64,000 nucleotides of DNA from Gemmatimonadota bacterium (GTDB taxonomy: Bacteria > Gemmatimonadota > Gemmatimonadetes > Longimicrobiales > Gaopeijiaceae). The DNA lies in NCBI GenBank assembly GCA_029262115.1, contig JAJCZZ010000012.1, forward strand, positions 1 through 64,000. The letters are read 5' to 3'. Positions 41,080-49,820 of this stretch are shown piece by piece (position 1 is the first letter of the stretch; each line of letters starts with the position of its first letter). The notes under the pieces were generated by a model that was not told the DNA's origin, ran no database searches, and saw only the letters and a program-made list of their open reading frames with translations. A program made the translations under genes and the position numbers.

Positions 41080-42689
41080 CGGCCAGGAGGCCGGGCAGCG
41101 TCACCCCGGCCCAACAGCCCCAGAATCAGTGAGGTAAAGTCCAACTGGGTCAGATCGGATGGGATCTCCACCTCACCGTCCGACCCGCCCACCCGCTGAA
41201 CCACGAGTCCGATCCGGCTGTCGGACGGGTCCGGGCTCCCGTGCCAGCTACGGTACGGGTGGGAGAAGTAGTACCGGGCGTCCTCCGGTACCCACGCCCC
41301 GCTCCGCGCCATCAGGACGATATCGCCGGCGCGGTGGCCTTGCGGACCATCCAGGAGCCAACGCAGCCGCTCTTCCAGTCGAAACGACATTCCCTCGTCG
41401 GGGAGACTCAGCGCCTCGATCGAGCGTGGTCCGGCGTCGGTCCACACGTCGATCCCCTCGAACTGACCCGCATTGTCACGGCGGGGGATGAAGGCCATCT
41501 CGAGTCGGCGGGCGCCGGCGTTCTGTCCCGACAGGCGGCTGTGCAGCTCTGCGGTCACCCGCTCGACCTCGCTCGAAGGGGCCCTTCGGCTCCAGTCGCA
41601 CGCGGTCCCCTCTTCCGGGCAGACGGACCGGTCCGTGAGATACACGTAGGCAAAGGCCCCCTGGTACGCGACCACGGCCTGGAAGTCGTCAACGTCCGTG
41701 CTGAGTTCTGGCGGGCGTGGACGCCACCCCAGTGTGTCCAGCAGCGAAGCGATGTCCGACCGCGCGGACAGCGCATGCTCTTCGTCTCCGGGCACAGGGG
41801 TATGCCCATGGTCGGAGACGACCACCACCCAGGTCCCCTCCCAGACGGCGGCCGCCCTGTACGCTTCGATGAGGGTCTCCACCGTCGGATCGAGCACCTC
41901 TGCGATGTAGCGTTGCTGCGCCTCCAGGGGATCCGAAACGGCATGGGTATACAGATCGATTCCCGGGAAGTACACGATCTGGAGGTCGGGTACGCCGTGC
42001 TCCTGAATCGCGTTGACGGCCTCCTCCACCGAAGCCTGGTCGATCTCCTGGAAGGCTTCCCGCTCTATGATCTCGTCACGCGCCACACCCTCGACGAAGC
42101 CTGCGAGCAAATCGGCCAGGTCCTCCGCATCCGGTATGGTGAGAACATCGGCACCACGGTGGGCCGGAAGGATACTCACATGGGCGCGAACGTCCGCACG
42201 TTCGAACAGAGTAGGAGTTCGGCTCCATTCGCCGATCGCACCGTCGGTAACGACGGAGAGCGCGTCCGAACTACCCTTGACCGACACCGGTGCGGGAGCT
42301 CGAAACGCCCGGGTATCTCGCTCGAACCACTCGTTACCGGGGATCCCAGTGACCCCCGGAGGGCTCCCGGTGAAAAGCGATGTCCACGCCGCCAGTGTGA
42401 TCGACGGTAGCACGGTGACCATCGGGTGAACCTCCGGAAGAGAACCCGCCGCCCGCCCCATCCCCGACGACAACCGAGAAAACCGACCTTCGTCGAAGGC
42501 CCGGACGAGCGCGTCGTATCCTACTCCGTCGAGAGCGAGGATGAGCACGCGGGGTCCGCCTACGATCTCCCTCAACGGATCACGGAGCTCGAACATCCCT
42601 CCCGACGCTACCAACTCGGCGACTTCCCCGGCGGTCTCGAGCGACTCGCACCCGGCAGCCAGGACGGCGAGGGAGGCCAAGGAGAGCAT
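41076..42689 (-). CDS. Alkaline-phosphatase-superfamily phosphodiesterase lipoprotein
   Basis: The protein has 537 residues from the ATG at 42689 (MLSLASLAVLAAGC, lipidated Cys14). The fold belongs to type I phosphodiesterases/nucleotide pyrophosphatases. Metal-binding Asp lies in LILALDGVGYDAL, the nucleophile Thr in LPSITLAAWTSLFTG, and further ligands in YFPGIDLYTHA and VVVVSDHGHTPV. It probably hydrolyses phosphodiester or phosphate groups in the periplasm or at the cell surface; the substrate is unknown. A start at 42737 would overlap the upstream DUF4112 gene by 34 bp, so the downstream methionine with a proper lipobox is preferred. Confidence 0.85.
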   Translation of the reverse strand: MLSLASLAVLAAGCESLETAGEVAELVASGGMFELRDPLREIVGGPRVLILALDGVGYDALVRAFDEGRFSRLSSGMGRAAGSLPEVHPMVTVLPSITLAAWTSLFTGSPPGVTGIPGNEWFERDTRAFRAPAPVSVKGSSDALSVVTDGAIGEWSRTPTLFERADVRAHVSILPAHRGADVLTIPDAEDLADLLAGFVEGVARDEIIEREAFQEIDQASVEEAVNAIQEHGVPDLQIVYFPGIDLYTHAVSDPLEAQQRYIAEVLDPTVETLIEAYRAAAVWEGTWVVVVSDHGHTPVPGDEEHALSARSDIASLLDTLGWRPRPPELSTDVDDFQAVVAYQGAFAYVYLTDRSVCPEEGTACDWSRRAPSSEVERVTAELHSRLSGQNAGARRLEMAFIPRRDNAGQFEGIDVWTDAGPRSIEALSLPDEGMSFRLEERLRWLLDGPQGHRAGDIVLMARSGAWVPEDARYYFSHPYRSWHGSPDPSDSRIGLVVQRVGGSDGEVEIPSDLTQLDFTSLILGLLGRGDAARPPGR

Positions 42690-42703
42690 CCGGGCTGCAG
42701 CCC

Positions 42704-43222
42704 TCAAATCGAGCCTACCAGTGCGATGATGATCCAAAGAACCCCCAGAACGGTGAGCAAAAGCACGAGAAGGAGGCCACCGACGAACAGCCGCCCGACC
42801 TGGGTTGGCGATCGCCCCTCTCGCGCGCGCGAGGCGAGCTCAGCCTCGAGCAGGTCGACGTTGCGGGCGTTGGCCTTCCACCCGACATCGAAAAGATCGC
42901 CGAGAATGGGTGCCGCACCGACCAACACCTCCACCACGATGTTTCCCAACATCCGCACCAGGGTGCGGTGAGACGCGCCAAGGCGCGCGGACTCCACGAG
43001 TACGAAGCCCGAGGCAAGCCCTCCTGCCACATCCCCGACCCCTGGGATGAGGCCGAGGAGTGCGTCCAGCCCGAAGCGGATGTCCGTCCCGGGAATCTTG
43101 GCGGCCGAGTCGAGTACGGTCGCGACGCCCCTCAGCCGTCGGACACCCGGCGTGGGTGCCCGCGGAACGCCCGCTTCCGGATTCCCCGCCTCCGCCAGCT
43201 TGGTATCGCCCTTCTCAACCAC
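42704..43222 (-). CDS. DUF4112 membrane protein
   Basis: The protein has about 172 residues from the GTG at 43222, which overlaps the upstream stop by 8 bp. The N-terminal part contains LDSAAKIPGTDIRFGLDALLGLIPGVGDVAGG, the conserved core of DUF4112, followed by PILGDLFDVGWKANARN. One C-terminal hydrophobic helix (LFVGGLLLVLLLTVLGVLWIIIALV) anchors it. The function of the family is unknown. The frame is open upstream to 43264, but this would lie inside the L,D-transpeptidase gene. Confidence 0.8.
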   Translation of the reverse strand: MVEKGDTKLAEAGNPEAGVPRAPTPGVRRLRGVATVLDSAAKIPGTDIRFGLDALLGLIPGVGDVAGGLASGFVLVESARLGASHRTLVRMLGNIVVEVLVGAAPILGDLFDVGWKANARNVDLLEAELASRAREGRSPTQVGRLFVGGLLLVLLLTVLGVLWIIIALVGSI

Positions 43223-44423
43223 CCGCGGCGCTGTCGATGAAGTCCACTGGAACGCCAGAAGCAACGTGGCGAGAGAGGGTGCGCGCGTCCCAGTTCGTCA
43301 GGCGCACGCAGCCATGCGACGTGGCGTATCCGATGGTCTCGGGAGCGCTGGTGCCATGGATGCCGTAGTGAGGCTTGGACAGCTGCATCCAGACGACCCC
43401 GACCGCGTTGTTCGGCCCGGCCGGGATCATGGCGGCGGGCTCACCGTCCGGAACCCCCGTGAGGAGGTCCGGCTGGTAGTGCCACATGGGATCGGGATGA
43501 ACGGATTCGATCTGGTACCCACCCGAGGGGGACGGGGCGTACTTCGATCCGAGGGTCGACGGAAAGTGGTAAAGAATTCGTCCCGAGGCATCTTCCGCAT
43601 GCACGAAGCTCCCCCCGCCTGACACCACGATGCGTGCGATCTGGCCCGGGGTGTCTCGATCTTCGGTGACGGTGGGAACCAACAGGCGGTCACCCGCCCG
43701 TACGGCAAGGAGATCTACCCCCGGGTTGAGGCGTTCGAGAAGCTCGGGAGTGGTATGCGCGATCTCGGCCAGCTTCTCAAGCACCGATTCGTAACACATG
43801 CAGTCGAGCTTGGCCTTTTCATAGATGTCGGAGGGAATATCCGTGAACGGACCCTCCACATCGGAGGTCGTGAGAACTCGCTGAGCGACGAGTTGGCTAG
43901 CGGGCGACGCGCCTCGGAGCCGCTCGAGCGTCACCGCGTCCACCCGCCCAGTCGCGGGCAGGCCGTTCTCTCGCTGGAACCAAACGACGGCCTTCTCGGT
44001 GTTCTTTCCCCATCGCCCGTCCATCACCCCAGGCGAAAAACGGGCCCGGTCGAGCAGCACCTGAACGGCCAGAACGGACGGACCCTCCATGCCATCGCCG
44101 ACAGGGAGATCGTACCGACCCCCGTTCACCCTCTCCGGCGTGATGTCGTCCACCGTCTCGGAGGCCTCGCCGCCCACCTCCGACCCCACGGTGTCCAGTT
44201 GAACGTAGCGCTTCCAACCGGGATCGTTGCGACCACCCTCGAGGGAGGCAAGGTCCAACTCCGAGCCGGGATCGCCGGTGAGGTCGGCCACGCCGTCATG
44301 ACGGTGCGCCTCGTCCCTATCTGTCGCGCCTGGGTCAGGGGTCTCGTCGGAGTCGCCACACGCCGCAACGGACAGGGACGCAAGGAGGAGAAAGGGTACG
44401 AGCGAGCGAGGGCGGCGGAGCAT
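43215..44423 (-). CDS. L,D-transpeptidase lipoprotein with peptidoglycan-binding domain
   Basis: The protein has 402 residues from the ATG at 44423 (MLRRPRSLVPFLLLASLSVAAC, lipidated Cys22). A PG_binding_1 domain lies near 115-175 (SVLAVQVLLDRARFSPGVMDG). A LysM-like stretch follows (HTTPELLERLNPGVDLLAVRAGDRLLVP). The C-terminal YkuD domain carries the catalytic motif HGTSAPETIGYATSHGCVRL with the active cysteine. L,D-transpeptidases crosslink peptidoglycan stems or attach proteins to them, independent of penicillin-binding proteins. The lipid anchor, probably to the outer membrane, fits a wall-anchoring role. Confidence 0.9.
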   Translation of the reverse strand: MLRRPRSLVPFLLLASLSVAACGDSDETPDPGATDRDEAHRHDGVADLTGDPGSELDLASLEGGRNDPGWKRYVQLDTVGSEVGGEASETVDDITPERVNGGRYDLPVGDGMEGPSVLAVQVLLDRARFSPGVMDGRWGKNTEKAVVWFQRENGLPATGRVDAVTLERLRGASPASQLVAQRVLTTSDVEGPFTDIPSDIYEKAKLDCMCYESVLEKLAEIAHTTPELLERLNPGVDLLAVRAGDRLLVPTVTEDRDTPGQIARIVVSGGGSFVHAEDASGRILYHFPSTLGSKYAPSPSGGYQIESVHPDPMWHYQPDLLTGVPDGEPAAMIPAGPNNAVGVVWMQLSKPHYGIHGTSAPETIGYATSHGCVRLTNWDARTLSRHVASGVPVDFIDSAAGG

Positions 44424-44494
44424 GCGGATCCTTGATGTGGGTACGAATCTGTCTGGAGGCTGCAAGAGGCATACCGGAACCCCTCGCACACGAC

Positions 44495-44526
44495 GGTGCC
44501 CCGCCACTCCGAGGAGACGGGGCACC
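44495..44526 (-). terminator. GC-rich hairpin downstream of the 44607-44831 gene
   Basis: GGTGCCCCG (44495-44503) and CGGGGCACC (44518-44526) form a perfect 9-bp stem with a 14-nt loop. It lies between the small minus-strand gene and the L,D-transpeptidase start. There is no T-run, so it may be a weak terminator or leader structure. Confidence 0.4.
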
Positions 44527-44606
44527 ACATCCTTGCTGCGGTCGGCTCCCGGTGCCGTGGATCGGCTCAACTGCGACCGACCCCCCGGGAGCTCATCATA
44601 CGTTCA

Positions 44607-44831
44607 CTACTCGCGCGATCCCCACCGCAAGGTTCTCAGGGCGAGGGGCACCACCACCGCGGTGGCGGTCGCGGCCGCCAAGGTGCGTCTGCGCGGAGCG
44701 GCTCTTCTGGCCACGCGGTACGCGAGAAGCGCCGCGGCTCCTTTCGGAGGGTGCTTCAAGAGGAATGTGGCTTTGGGAGCACGCGCGTATCCGACAGCGC
44801 TCAGCACTCTATTCGCTACCTGCCTCTTCAT
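44607..44831 (-). CDS. Small basic hypothetical protein with one hydrophobic stretch
   Basis: The 74-residue protein starts at ATG 44831, seven bases after AGGA. It is very basic (MKRQVANRVLSAVGYARAPK, then RVARRAAPRRR) with one hydrophobic stretch (TLAAATATAVVVPLAL). It could be a small inner-membrane protein. The ribosome-binding site favours it being real; no family was recognised and the arginine/alanine bias leaves room for a chance ORF. Confidence 0.45.
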   Translation of the reverse strand: MKRQVANRVLSAVGYARAPKATFLLKHPPKGAAALLAYRVARRAAPRRRTLAAATATAVVVPLALRTLRWGSRE

Positions 44832-44996
44832 GGTTCGATCCTTCGTTCGAATGATCGTTTTCCACCAGAACTACATCGCCTTCATGGAGCCAGAACCGTG
44901 CCAGTTTTCGCGCGCGGTATGGCCGTGGAGGCGGGGGCCTGCGTAAACTATCCGGATGTCTGAGTCCGACTCGAAACGTCCTTCCCTGGAGACCGC

Positions 44997-46112
44997 ATGC
45001 CCACCGTCAGATTGCTCGTCGGCACCGCCAAGGGCGGCTTCATTTTTCGCTCGAACGAGTCGCGATCGAAGTGGCGAAGAGAGGGACCGATGTTCGGCGG
45101 CTGGGAGATGATGCACGCCAAGGGGTCACCCGTGGATCCCCAGCGGATCTATGCGTCGACGTGGACCGACTGGCACGGTCAGGTCATGCATCGCTCCGAC
45201 GACGGCGGGGCATCCTGGGAGACCGTCAGCAATGAGTTCGCCTACGTGGGCGACGTGGGCACCCACCAGTGGTACGATGGGACGCCACACCCCTGGGAGT
45301 TCAAGCGCGTATGGCACCTCGAGCCGTCGCCCACCGAGCGGGACACGGTCTATGCGGGGGTGGAGGACGCGGCCCTGTTCGTCTCGCACGACGCCGGAGA
45401 GAGCTGGAAAGAGTTGGACGGCCTGCGCACACATTCGACAGGCCGCGACTGGGCGCCGGGCGCCGGCGGAATGTGCCTTCACACGATCCTGATCGACCCC
45501 GGCAACCCCGACCGCATGTACGTCGCGATCTCGGCAGCCGGGGCCTTCAGGACCGACGACCGTGGGGCGACATGGCAGGTGGCGACCGGCGGACTCCGCT
45601 CGGAGTACCTGCCTGATCCGGAGGCCACCGTCGGGCACTGCGTCCACAATCTCGCCATGCACCCGTCCCGGCCCGACACCGTCTTCATGCAGAAGCACTG
45701 GGATGTCTGTCGGTCCGACGACGCCGGAGACACGTGGAGGGAGGTCAGCGACGACCTGCCCACCGACTTCGGGTTTCCCGTGGCCGTCCATGCACACGAG
45801 CCGGAGACCATCTACGTGGTCCCGATCAAGAGCGACAGCGAGCACTACCCCCCCGACGGCGCGCTTCGTGTCTTCCGCAGTCGGACCGGGGGCGGGAACT
45901 GGGAGGCGCTGACTCAGGGTCTCCCCCAGGAGGGGTGCTACCAGAACGTCCTACGCGACGCGATGTCGGTCGACTCCCTGGATCGATGCGGTCTGTACTT
46001 CGGTACGACGGGAGGCTCGGTCTTCGCGTCGTCGGATGAGGGCGATAGCTGGTCGCCGGTGGCCGAGCATCTCCCTCGGGTCCTGTCGGTGGAGGTGCAG
46101 GTCCTTCCGTGA
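44997..46112 (+). CDS. BNR-repeat beta-propeller protein (sortilin/VPS10-like)
   Basis: The 371-residue protein has no signal peptide. Asp-box/BNR repeats recur: [47 protein letters not shown], each about 45-70 residues apart, which predicts a six- to seven-bladed propeller. Such proteins are annotated as exo-alpha-sialidase-like or VPS10-like, but the catalytic residues of sialidases are not evident. A MoaD/ThiS-like gene follows after 58 bp, an association also seen in other bacteria as far as I recall. The biochemical role is unknown. Confidence 0.85.
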   Translation: MPTVRLLVGTAKGGFIFRSNESRSKWRREGPMFGGWEMMHAKGSPVDPQRIYASTWTDWHGQVMHRSDDGGASWETVSNEFAYVGDVGTHQWYDGTPHPWEFKRVWHLEPSPTERDTVYAGVEDAALFVSHDAGESWKELDGLRTHSTGRDWAPGAGGMCLHTILIDPGNPDRMYVAISAAGAFRTDDRGATWQVATGGLRSEYLPDPEATVGHCVHNLAMHPSRPDTVFMQKHWDVCRSDDAGDTWREVSDDLPTDFGFPVAVHAHEPETIYVVPIKSDSEHYPPDGALRVFRSRTGGGNWEALTQGLPQEGCYQNVLRDAMSVDSLDRCGLYFGTTGGSVFASSDEGDSWSPVAEHLPRVLSVEVQVLP

Positions 46113-46170
46113 TTGTCGCCTCGGTAACTCGGCGCGCCTCGACTCGACGCGGCGTGACCCGACAGGCCTC

Positions 46171-46476
46171 ATGACGACCATTCGTGTCGTGCTCCCCCCG
46201 CATGTGAAGATGCTCGCCGACGTTCACGGCGAGATCGAGGTCGACGTGCCCGGCAAGGGGCCGAGCATCAACGACGTCCTCGACGTGCTGGAGGATCGGT
46301 ATCCGCCCGTGCGCGGCACCATCCGACATCATCGGCGCGGCGAGCGCCGCCCGCTCATGCGGTTCTTCGCCTGTGGGGAGGATCTGTCCTACGAGTCACT
46401 CGACACGGTTCTCCCGAACCGGGTTCTGGAGGGCAGCGAGGCACTGTTGATTGTCGGAGCCATCGCGGGCGGGTAG
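46171..46476 (+). CDS. MoaD/ThiS-like ubiquitin-fold protein
   Basis: The protein has 101 residues from the ATG at 46171 (MTTIRVVLPPHVKMLADVHG). It has the beta-grasp fold pattern with INDVLDVLEDRYPPVRG and a C-terminal Gly-Gly after LLIVGAIAG, the feature that lets MoaD/ThiS proteins be adenylated and carry sulfur. It has a basic insertion (HHRRGERR, around residues 53-60) not typical of canonical MoaD. No MoaE, ThiG or E1-like gene is nearby, so a role in molybdopterin synthesis is unlikely. Coupling with the BNR protein suggests a dedicated, unknown pathway. Confidence 0.75.
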   Translation: MTTIRVVLPPHVKMLADVHGEIEVDVPGKGPSINDVLDVLEDRYPPVRGTIRHHRRGERRPLMRFFACGEDLSYESLDTVLPNRVLEGSEALLIVGAIAGG

Positions 46477-46570
46477 AAGGGGAGGCGGGGACCCCCGGTG
46501 CGTCCTTTTTGGCCGCCTGCTCGCCGCCTCACGGGGCGCTGCCTCGCTGGCGCCATCAGAGCTCTCTCGT

Positions 46571-46615
46571 TTGACTACCCGGACCGTTCCGATCTATTCT
46601 AGCATTGCTAGAATA
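46571..46615 (+). promoter_or_regulatory. Promoter with 21-bp palindromic PadR operator
   Basis: TATTCTAGCA (46595-46604) and TGCTAGAATA (46606-46615) flank a single T, a perfect palindrome with 10-bp arms. TTGACT at 46571-46576 is a plausible -35, and the palindrome overlaps the -10 position (TATTCT, 18 bp away). This is the expected layout for autorepression by the PadR gene at 46681. Confidence 0.7.
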
Positions 46616-46680
46616 CGGTGGTTTCGCGGCGCGCTTCTCTTCGCGCCTTGGACCCGCACGTTCCCGCCCACGGAGCCGTC

Positions 46681-47010
46681 ATGTCACGCGACACCCTCGG
46701 AGAGTTCGAGCAACTCGTCCTTCTGGCATGCCTTCGTCTCGGAGTGGGTGCCTACACCCTCGCTGTCGCGGACGAAATATCGCGCCGAACCGGACGGGAG
46801 GCCTCCCACGCGGCCGTCTACGTGGCACTCCGCCGGATGGAGGGCAAGGGGTTGGTAGCCTCGTCGTTGGGGGATACCAGTTCCGCTCGCGGCGGGCGCC
46901 CCCGCCGATTCTTCCAGGTGCTTCCCGAGGCGAAGGAACGACTGCGTGAGGCCCGAGACGCGCTCCTGACCATGTGGGACGGGGTCGACGGCTGGGAGGG
47001 CGTGACGTGA
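46681..47010 (+). CDS. PadR-family transcriptional regulator, second copy
   Basis: The 109-residue protein starts at ATG 46681 (MSRDTLGEFEQLVLLACLRLG). The winged helix reads TLAVADEISRRTGREASHAAVYVALRRMEGKGLV, followed by RPRRFFQVLPEAKERLREAR, the PadR C-terminal helix. The 21-bp palindrome overlapping its promoter is the likely binding site. The gene overlaps the downstream ADOP gene by 4 bp (GTGA), so both are co-regulated. It is only distantly similar to the PadR at 34724. Confidence 0.9.
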   Translation: MSRDTLGEFEQLVLLACLRLGVGAYTLAVADEISRRTGREASHAAVYVALRRMEGKGLVASSLGDTSSARGGRPRRFFQVLPEAKERLREARDALLTMWDGVDGWEGVT

Positions 47011-49721
47011 GCAGTCACCGTCCACCGCGTTGGGCCCGGGCGCTCGCGCATCGATTCCTTCCCGACGATGTGGTCGGGGACCTGCAGGAGGGTTGGGCCG
47101 CTCGCCTCGACGCCCTCGGCGCCCGAGCGGCGAGCCGCTGGTACGTCACCCAGACGCTCCGGCACCTGGGCGCGTTGCGGTCCCGAACGTCCGACTCGGA
47201 ACACACCCACCCGGTATCAACCCGCGGAGCATCGCCTGTCGTGAAGGGAGGGTCGCTCGTCGATCGGACCCGCCAAGACGTTCGGTACGCGCTCCGCGGC
47301 ATCCTGCGCCACCCCGTGTTCGCCGGGGCCATCATCGTGACACTCGCCCTCGCGATCGGGGTCACGACCACGGCATTCAGCGTCTGGGAAGCGCTTTTTC
47401 TGCGCTCCCTCCCGGTCGAAGCGCCGCATGAGCTGGTGGGGCTGTACGCCACCTCTCCAGACGAGGGGGCGCTGAACAACTTCCGCGGCTACATGCCAAT
47501 CTCGCACCCTACGATGGACGACGTGAGGGACCGGGCCGAGACCCTGTCCGGGGTTTTCGCCTTCGGCCAGTACTCGGTGACCGTGACGACCGACGGCACA
47601 GCTGAACGGTTGGACGTCCAGTTCGTATCCGACGACTACTTCCAGGTCCTCGGCGTGCCCATCGGCCGAGGTCGCGCGTTCAGTCCGTCGGAGGGGGTGG
47701 TCGGCTCCCCTGCCGGGGTCGCAGTGGTGTCTCATGCGTTCTGGCGTGACCACTTCGACGCAGCGGAGGATGTCCTTTCGCGGAGCCTGGTGGTGAACGG
47801 TCGCTCCATCGAGATCGTCGGCGTCGCGCCCGCCGGCTTCCACGGCACCGAGGCGAACAACGTGCCCGCCATGTGGCTGCCCGCGCCGCTCTTCGCTGAC
47901 CACCCCTCCTGGGGAGGGTTTCTCGACAATCGCAGCGCCCAGTTCTTCTTCTCCGTGGCTCGGTTGGCGCCCGGTCGCACGCTCGATCAAGCGAGCCAGG
48001 AAGTCGACCGAATCGCTTCGGACCTGGCCGTGGAGCATCCGGACATCTATGGCAACCAGGGCCTCCAGCTCGTCCCGACAGCAGCGGCCACAGTGGCCCC
48101 CAGCCTGCGCGGCACGCTCTTCGGTTCGACCACAGCGGTCCTCGGCCTGGCAGTCGTGGTGCTGCTCATCGCATGCCTCAACGTGGCGGGCCTCCTGATT
48201 GTGCGAGCCCTGTCCCGAACGCAGGAGATCGCCATCCGCAGCTCGGTGGGCGCGGACCGTGGAAGGCTGGCAGTCCAACTTTTGACCGAGACAACCGTCC
48301 TGTTCGGACTCGGCGGCCTCGGCGCCGTTTTCGTCAGTGTGTGGGCTCAAGACGCGATCAGCGGAATCCCTACCCCCCTCCTCGGTGGGAACCCCCTGAA
48401 CGTCGAACCGAACCTCGCGGTCGTAGCCTTTGCGCTCGCCCTCACGATGCTTGCGGCGCTCGGCTTCGGCCTGGCCCCCGCCCTGCGCGCCTCCCGCGCC
48501 GACGTGTCGCTCACCCTCCGGGGCGGGACACGCAGTCTGGGCGGCAGACGTTCCGCCGTCGTTCGCAACGGATTGGTGGTCGCGCAGTTGACCCTTTCGA
48601 TCGTCGCGCTGGTGGGTGCTGGCCTCTTTCTTCGGGGGCTCGATCGGGCCGGGACGCTTTCGGTGGGTTTCGAAGCCGAGGGAATGGGCATGGTCTCGGT
48701 CGAACTCGTGGCCGCAGGGTACACCCCGGAGAGCGGTCGCGTCTACTACCGCGAGGTGCTCGACGCCGTGCGCGCCGTCCCCGGCGTACAGAGTGCCGCA
48801 GTCGGCCAGTGGCGACCGCTCTCGTTCAGCGCACTCCTTCCCGTGGCGAAGACCGCGGAGGGCTTCGCGGACCCGACTGTGCGGTCGTTCGTTCGAGCGG
48901 ATGCGGTCACGCCCGACTACCTGGAGACGGTCGGGCTCGAACTGGACGCGGGGCGGTGGTTCAGGGAGAGCGATGGAGAGGAGTCGCCCGGCGTGGTGGT
49001 GGTGAACCGCAGGCTGTCCGAATCTCTCTTCGGGTCGGAGTCCCCGATCGGCCGGACGCTGGTCTACGGGCCGGCCGCTGCCGAGGCAACCGTGATCGGC
49101 CTCGTCCCGACCGGGCGGTACGTCACGCTCGACGAGGATCCCCAGCCAGCGCTGTACGCACCTCTGTCTCAGATGTACGTAGCGGAAGCCACCGTATTCG
49201 CCCGAGCGCGGTCCGGTGAGCTTCCACTCGAGGCCGTGCGCCAGGCCGTGCAGAGCGTGAACCGCTCGGTGCCGGTCTACGAGGCCGTACCCGCGCGCGA
49301 CCAGATCGCTGGTGCGCTTTGGAACACTCGAGCGCTCGCCGCTCTCATGACCGGCCTCGGGGTCGCGGCCCTCCTCCTCGTCTCGCTGGGCGTGTACGGG
49401 CTGGTGTCCCAGTCGGTGCGGGCTCGCCGCAGGGAGATGGGACTGCGGCTAGCTCTGGGTGCCGAGCCGACCCAGGTCCTGATCGCAACTGTCCGGGGCG
49501 TCCTGGGTCTCGTTGCGGTGGGGGCCACCGCCGGTGTCGGACTGGCGGCGGTCCTCAGCCGCCCGATCGCGCCGCAACTCTACGGCGTTTCCGCCACGGA
49601 CCCGCTTACGTACGTGACGGTGGTGATGACTCTTGCGGTGGTCGCGCTGCTCAGCGCATGGATACCGGCCCGCCGGGCCGCCGCCGTCGACCCCGTGGAT
49701 ACGTTGCGAGCGGACGGGTAG
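47007..49721 (+). CDS. ADOP-type FtsX/MacB-like permease, third copy
   Basis: The 904-residue protein starts at GTG 47007. The N-terminal extension (about 95 residues) has FLPDDVVGDLQEGW, typical of the ADOP N-terminal domain. Two MacB-core/FtsX units follow: GAIIVTLALAIGVTTTAF, then LGLAVVVLLIACLNVAGLLIVRAL, and later VAALLLVSLGVYGLVSQSVRARRREMGLRLALG. As with other members there is no ATPase nearby. The function is unknown; a role in export or envelope remodelling is suggested only by MacB/FtsX homology. Confidence 0.88.
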   Translation: MSSHRPPRWARALAHRFLPDDVVGDLQEGWAARLDALGARAASRWYVTQTLRHLGALRSRTSDSEHTHPVSTRGASPVVKGGSLVDRTRQDVRYALRGILRHPVFAGAIIVTLALAIGVTTTAFSVWEALFLRSLPVEAPHELVGLYATSPDEGALNNFRGYMPISHPTMDDVRDRAETLSGVFAFGQYSVTVTTDGTAERLDVQFVSDDYFQVLGVPIGRGRAFSPSEGVVGSPAGVAVVSHAFWRDHFDAAEDVLSRSLVVNGRSIEIVGVAPAGFHGTEANNVPAMWLPAPLFADHPSWGGFLDNRSAQFFFSVARLAPGRTLDQASQEVDRIASDLAVEHPDIYGNQGLQLVPTAAATVAPSLRGTLFGSTTAVLGLAVVVLLIACLNVAGLLIVRALSRTQEIAIRSSVGADRGRLAVQLLTETTVLFGLGGLGAVFVSVWAQDAISGIPTPLLGGNPLNVEPNLAVVAFALALTMLAALGFGLAPALRASRADVSLTLRGGTRSLGGRRSAVVRNGLVVAQLTLSIVALVGAGLFLRGLDRAGTLSVGFEAEGMGMVSVELVAAGYTPESGRVYYREVLDAVRAVPGVQSAAVGQWRPLSFSALLPVAKTAEGFADPTVRSFVRADAVTPDYLETVGLELDAGRWFRESDGEESPGVVVVNRRLSESLFGSESPIGRTLVYGPAAAEATVIGLVPTGRYVTLDEDPQPALYAPLSQMYVAEATVFARARSGELPLEAVRQAVQSVNRSVPVYEAVPARDQIAGALWNTRALAALMTGLGVAALLLVSLGVYGLVSQSVRARRREMGLRLALGAEPTQVLIATVRGVLGLVAVGATAGVGLAAVLSRPIAPQLYGVSATDPLTYVTVVMTLAVVALLSAWIPARRAAAVDPVDTLRADG

Positions 49722-49820
49722 CCGACCCACGCAGGCCCAGCGGGCGCGCGCCCGTTTCGGGCCCAACGTTTGCAGCAGGTTCGCCACGGAGACATCCCGG
49801 AACCCCTGCACGGAACGCAC

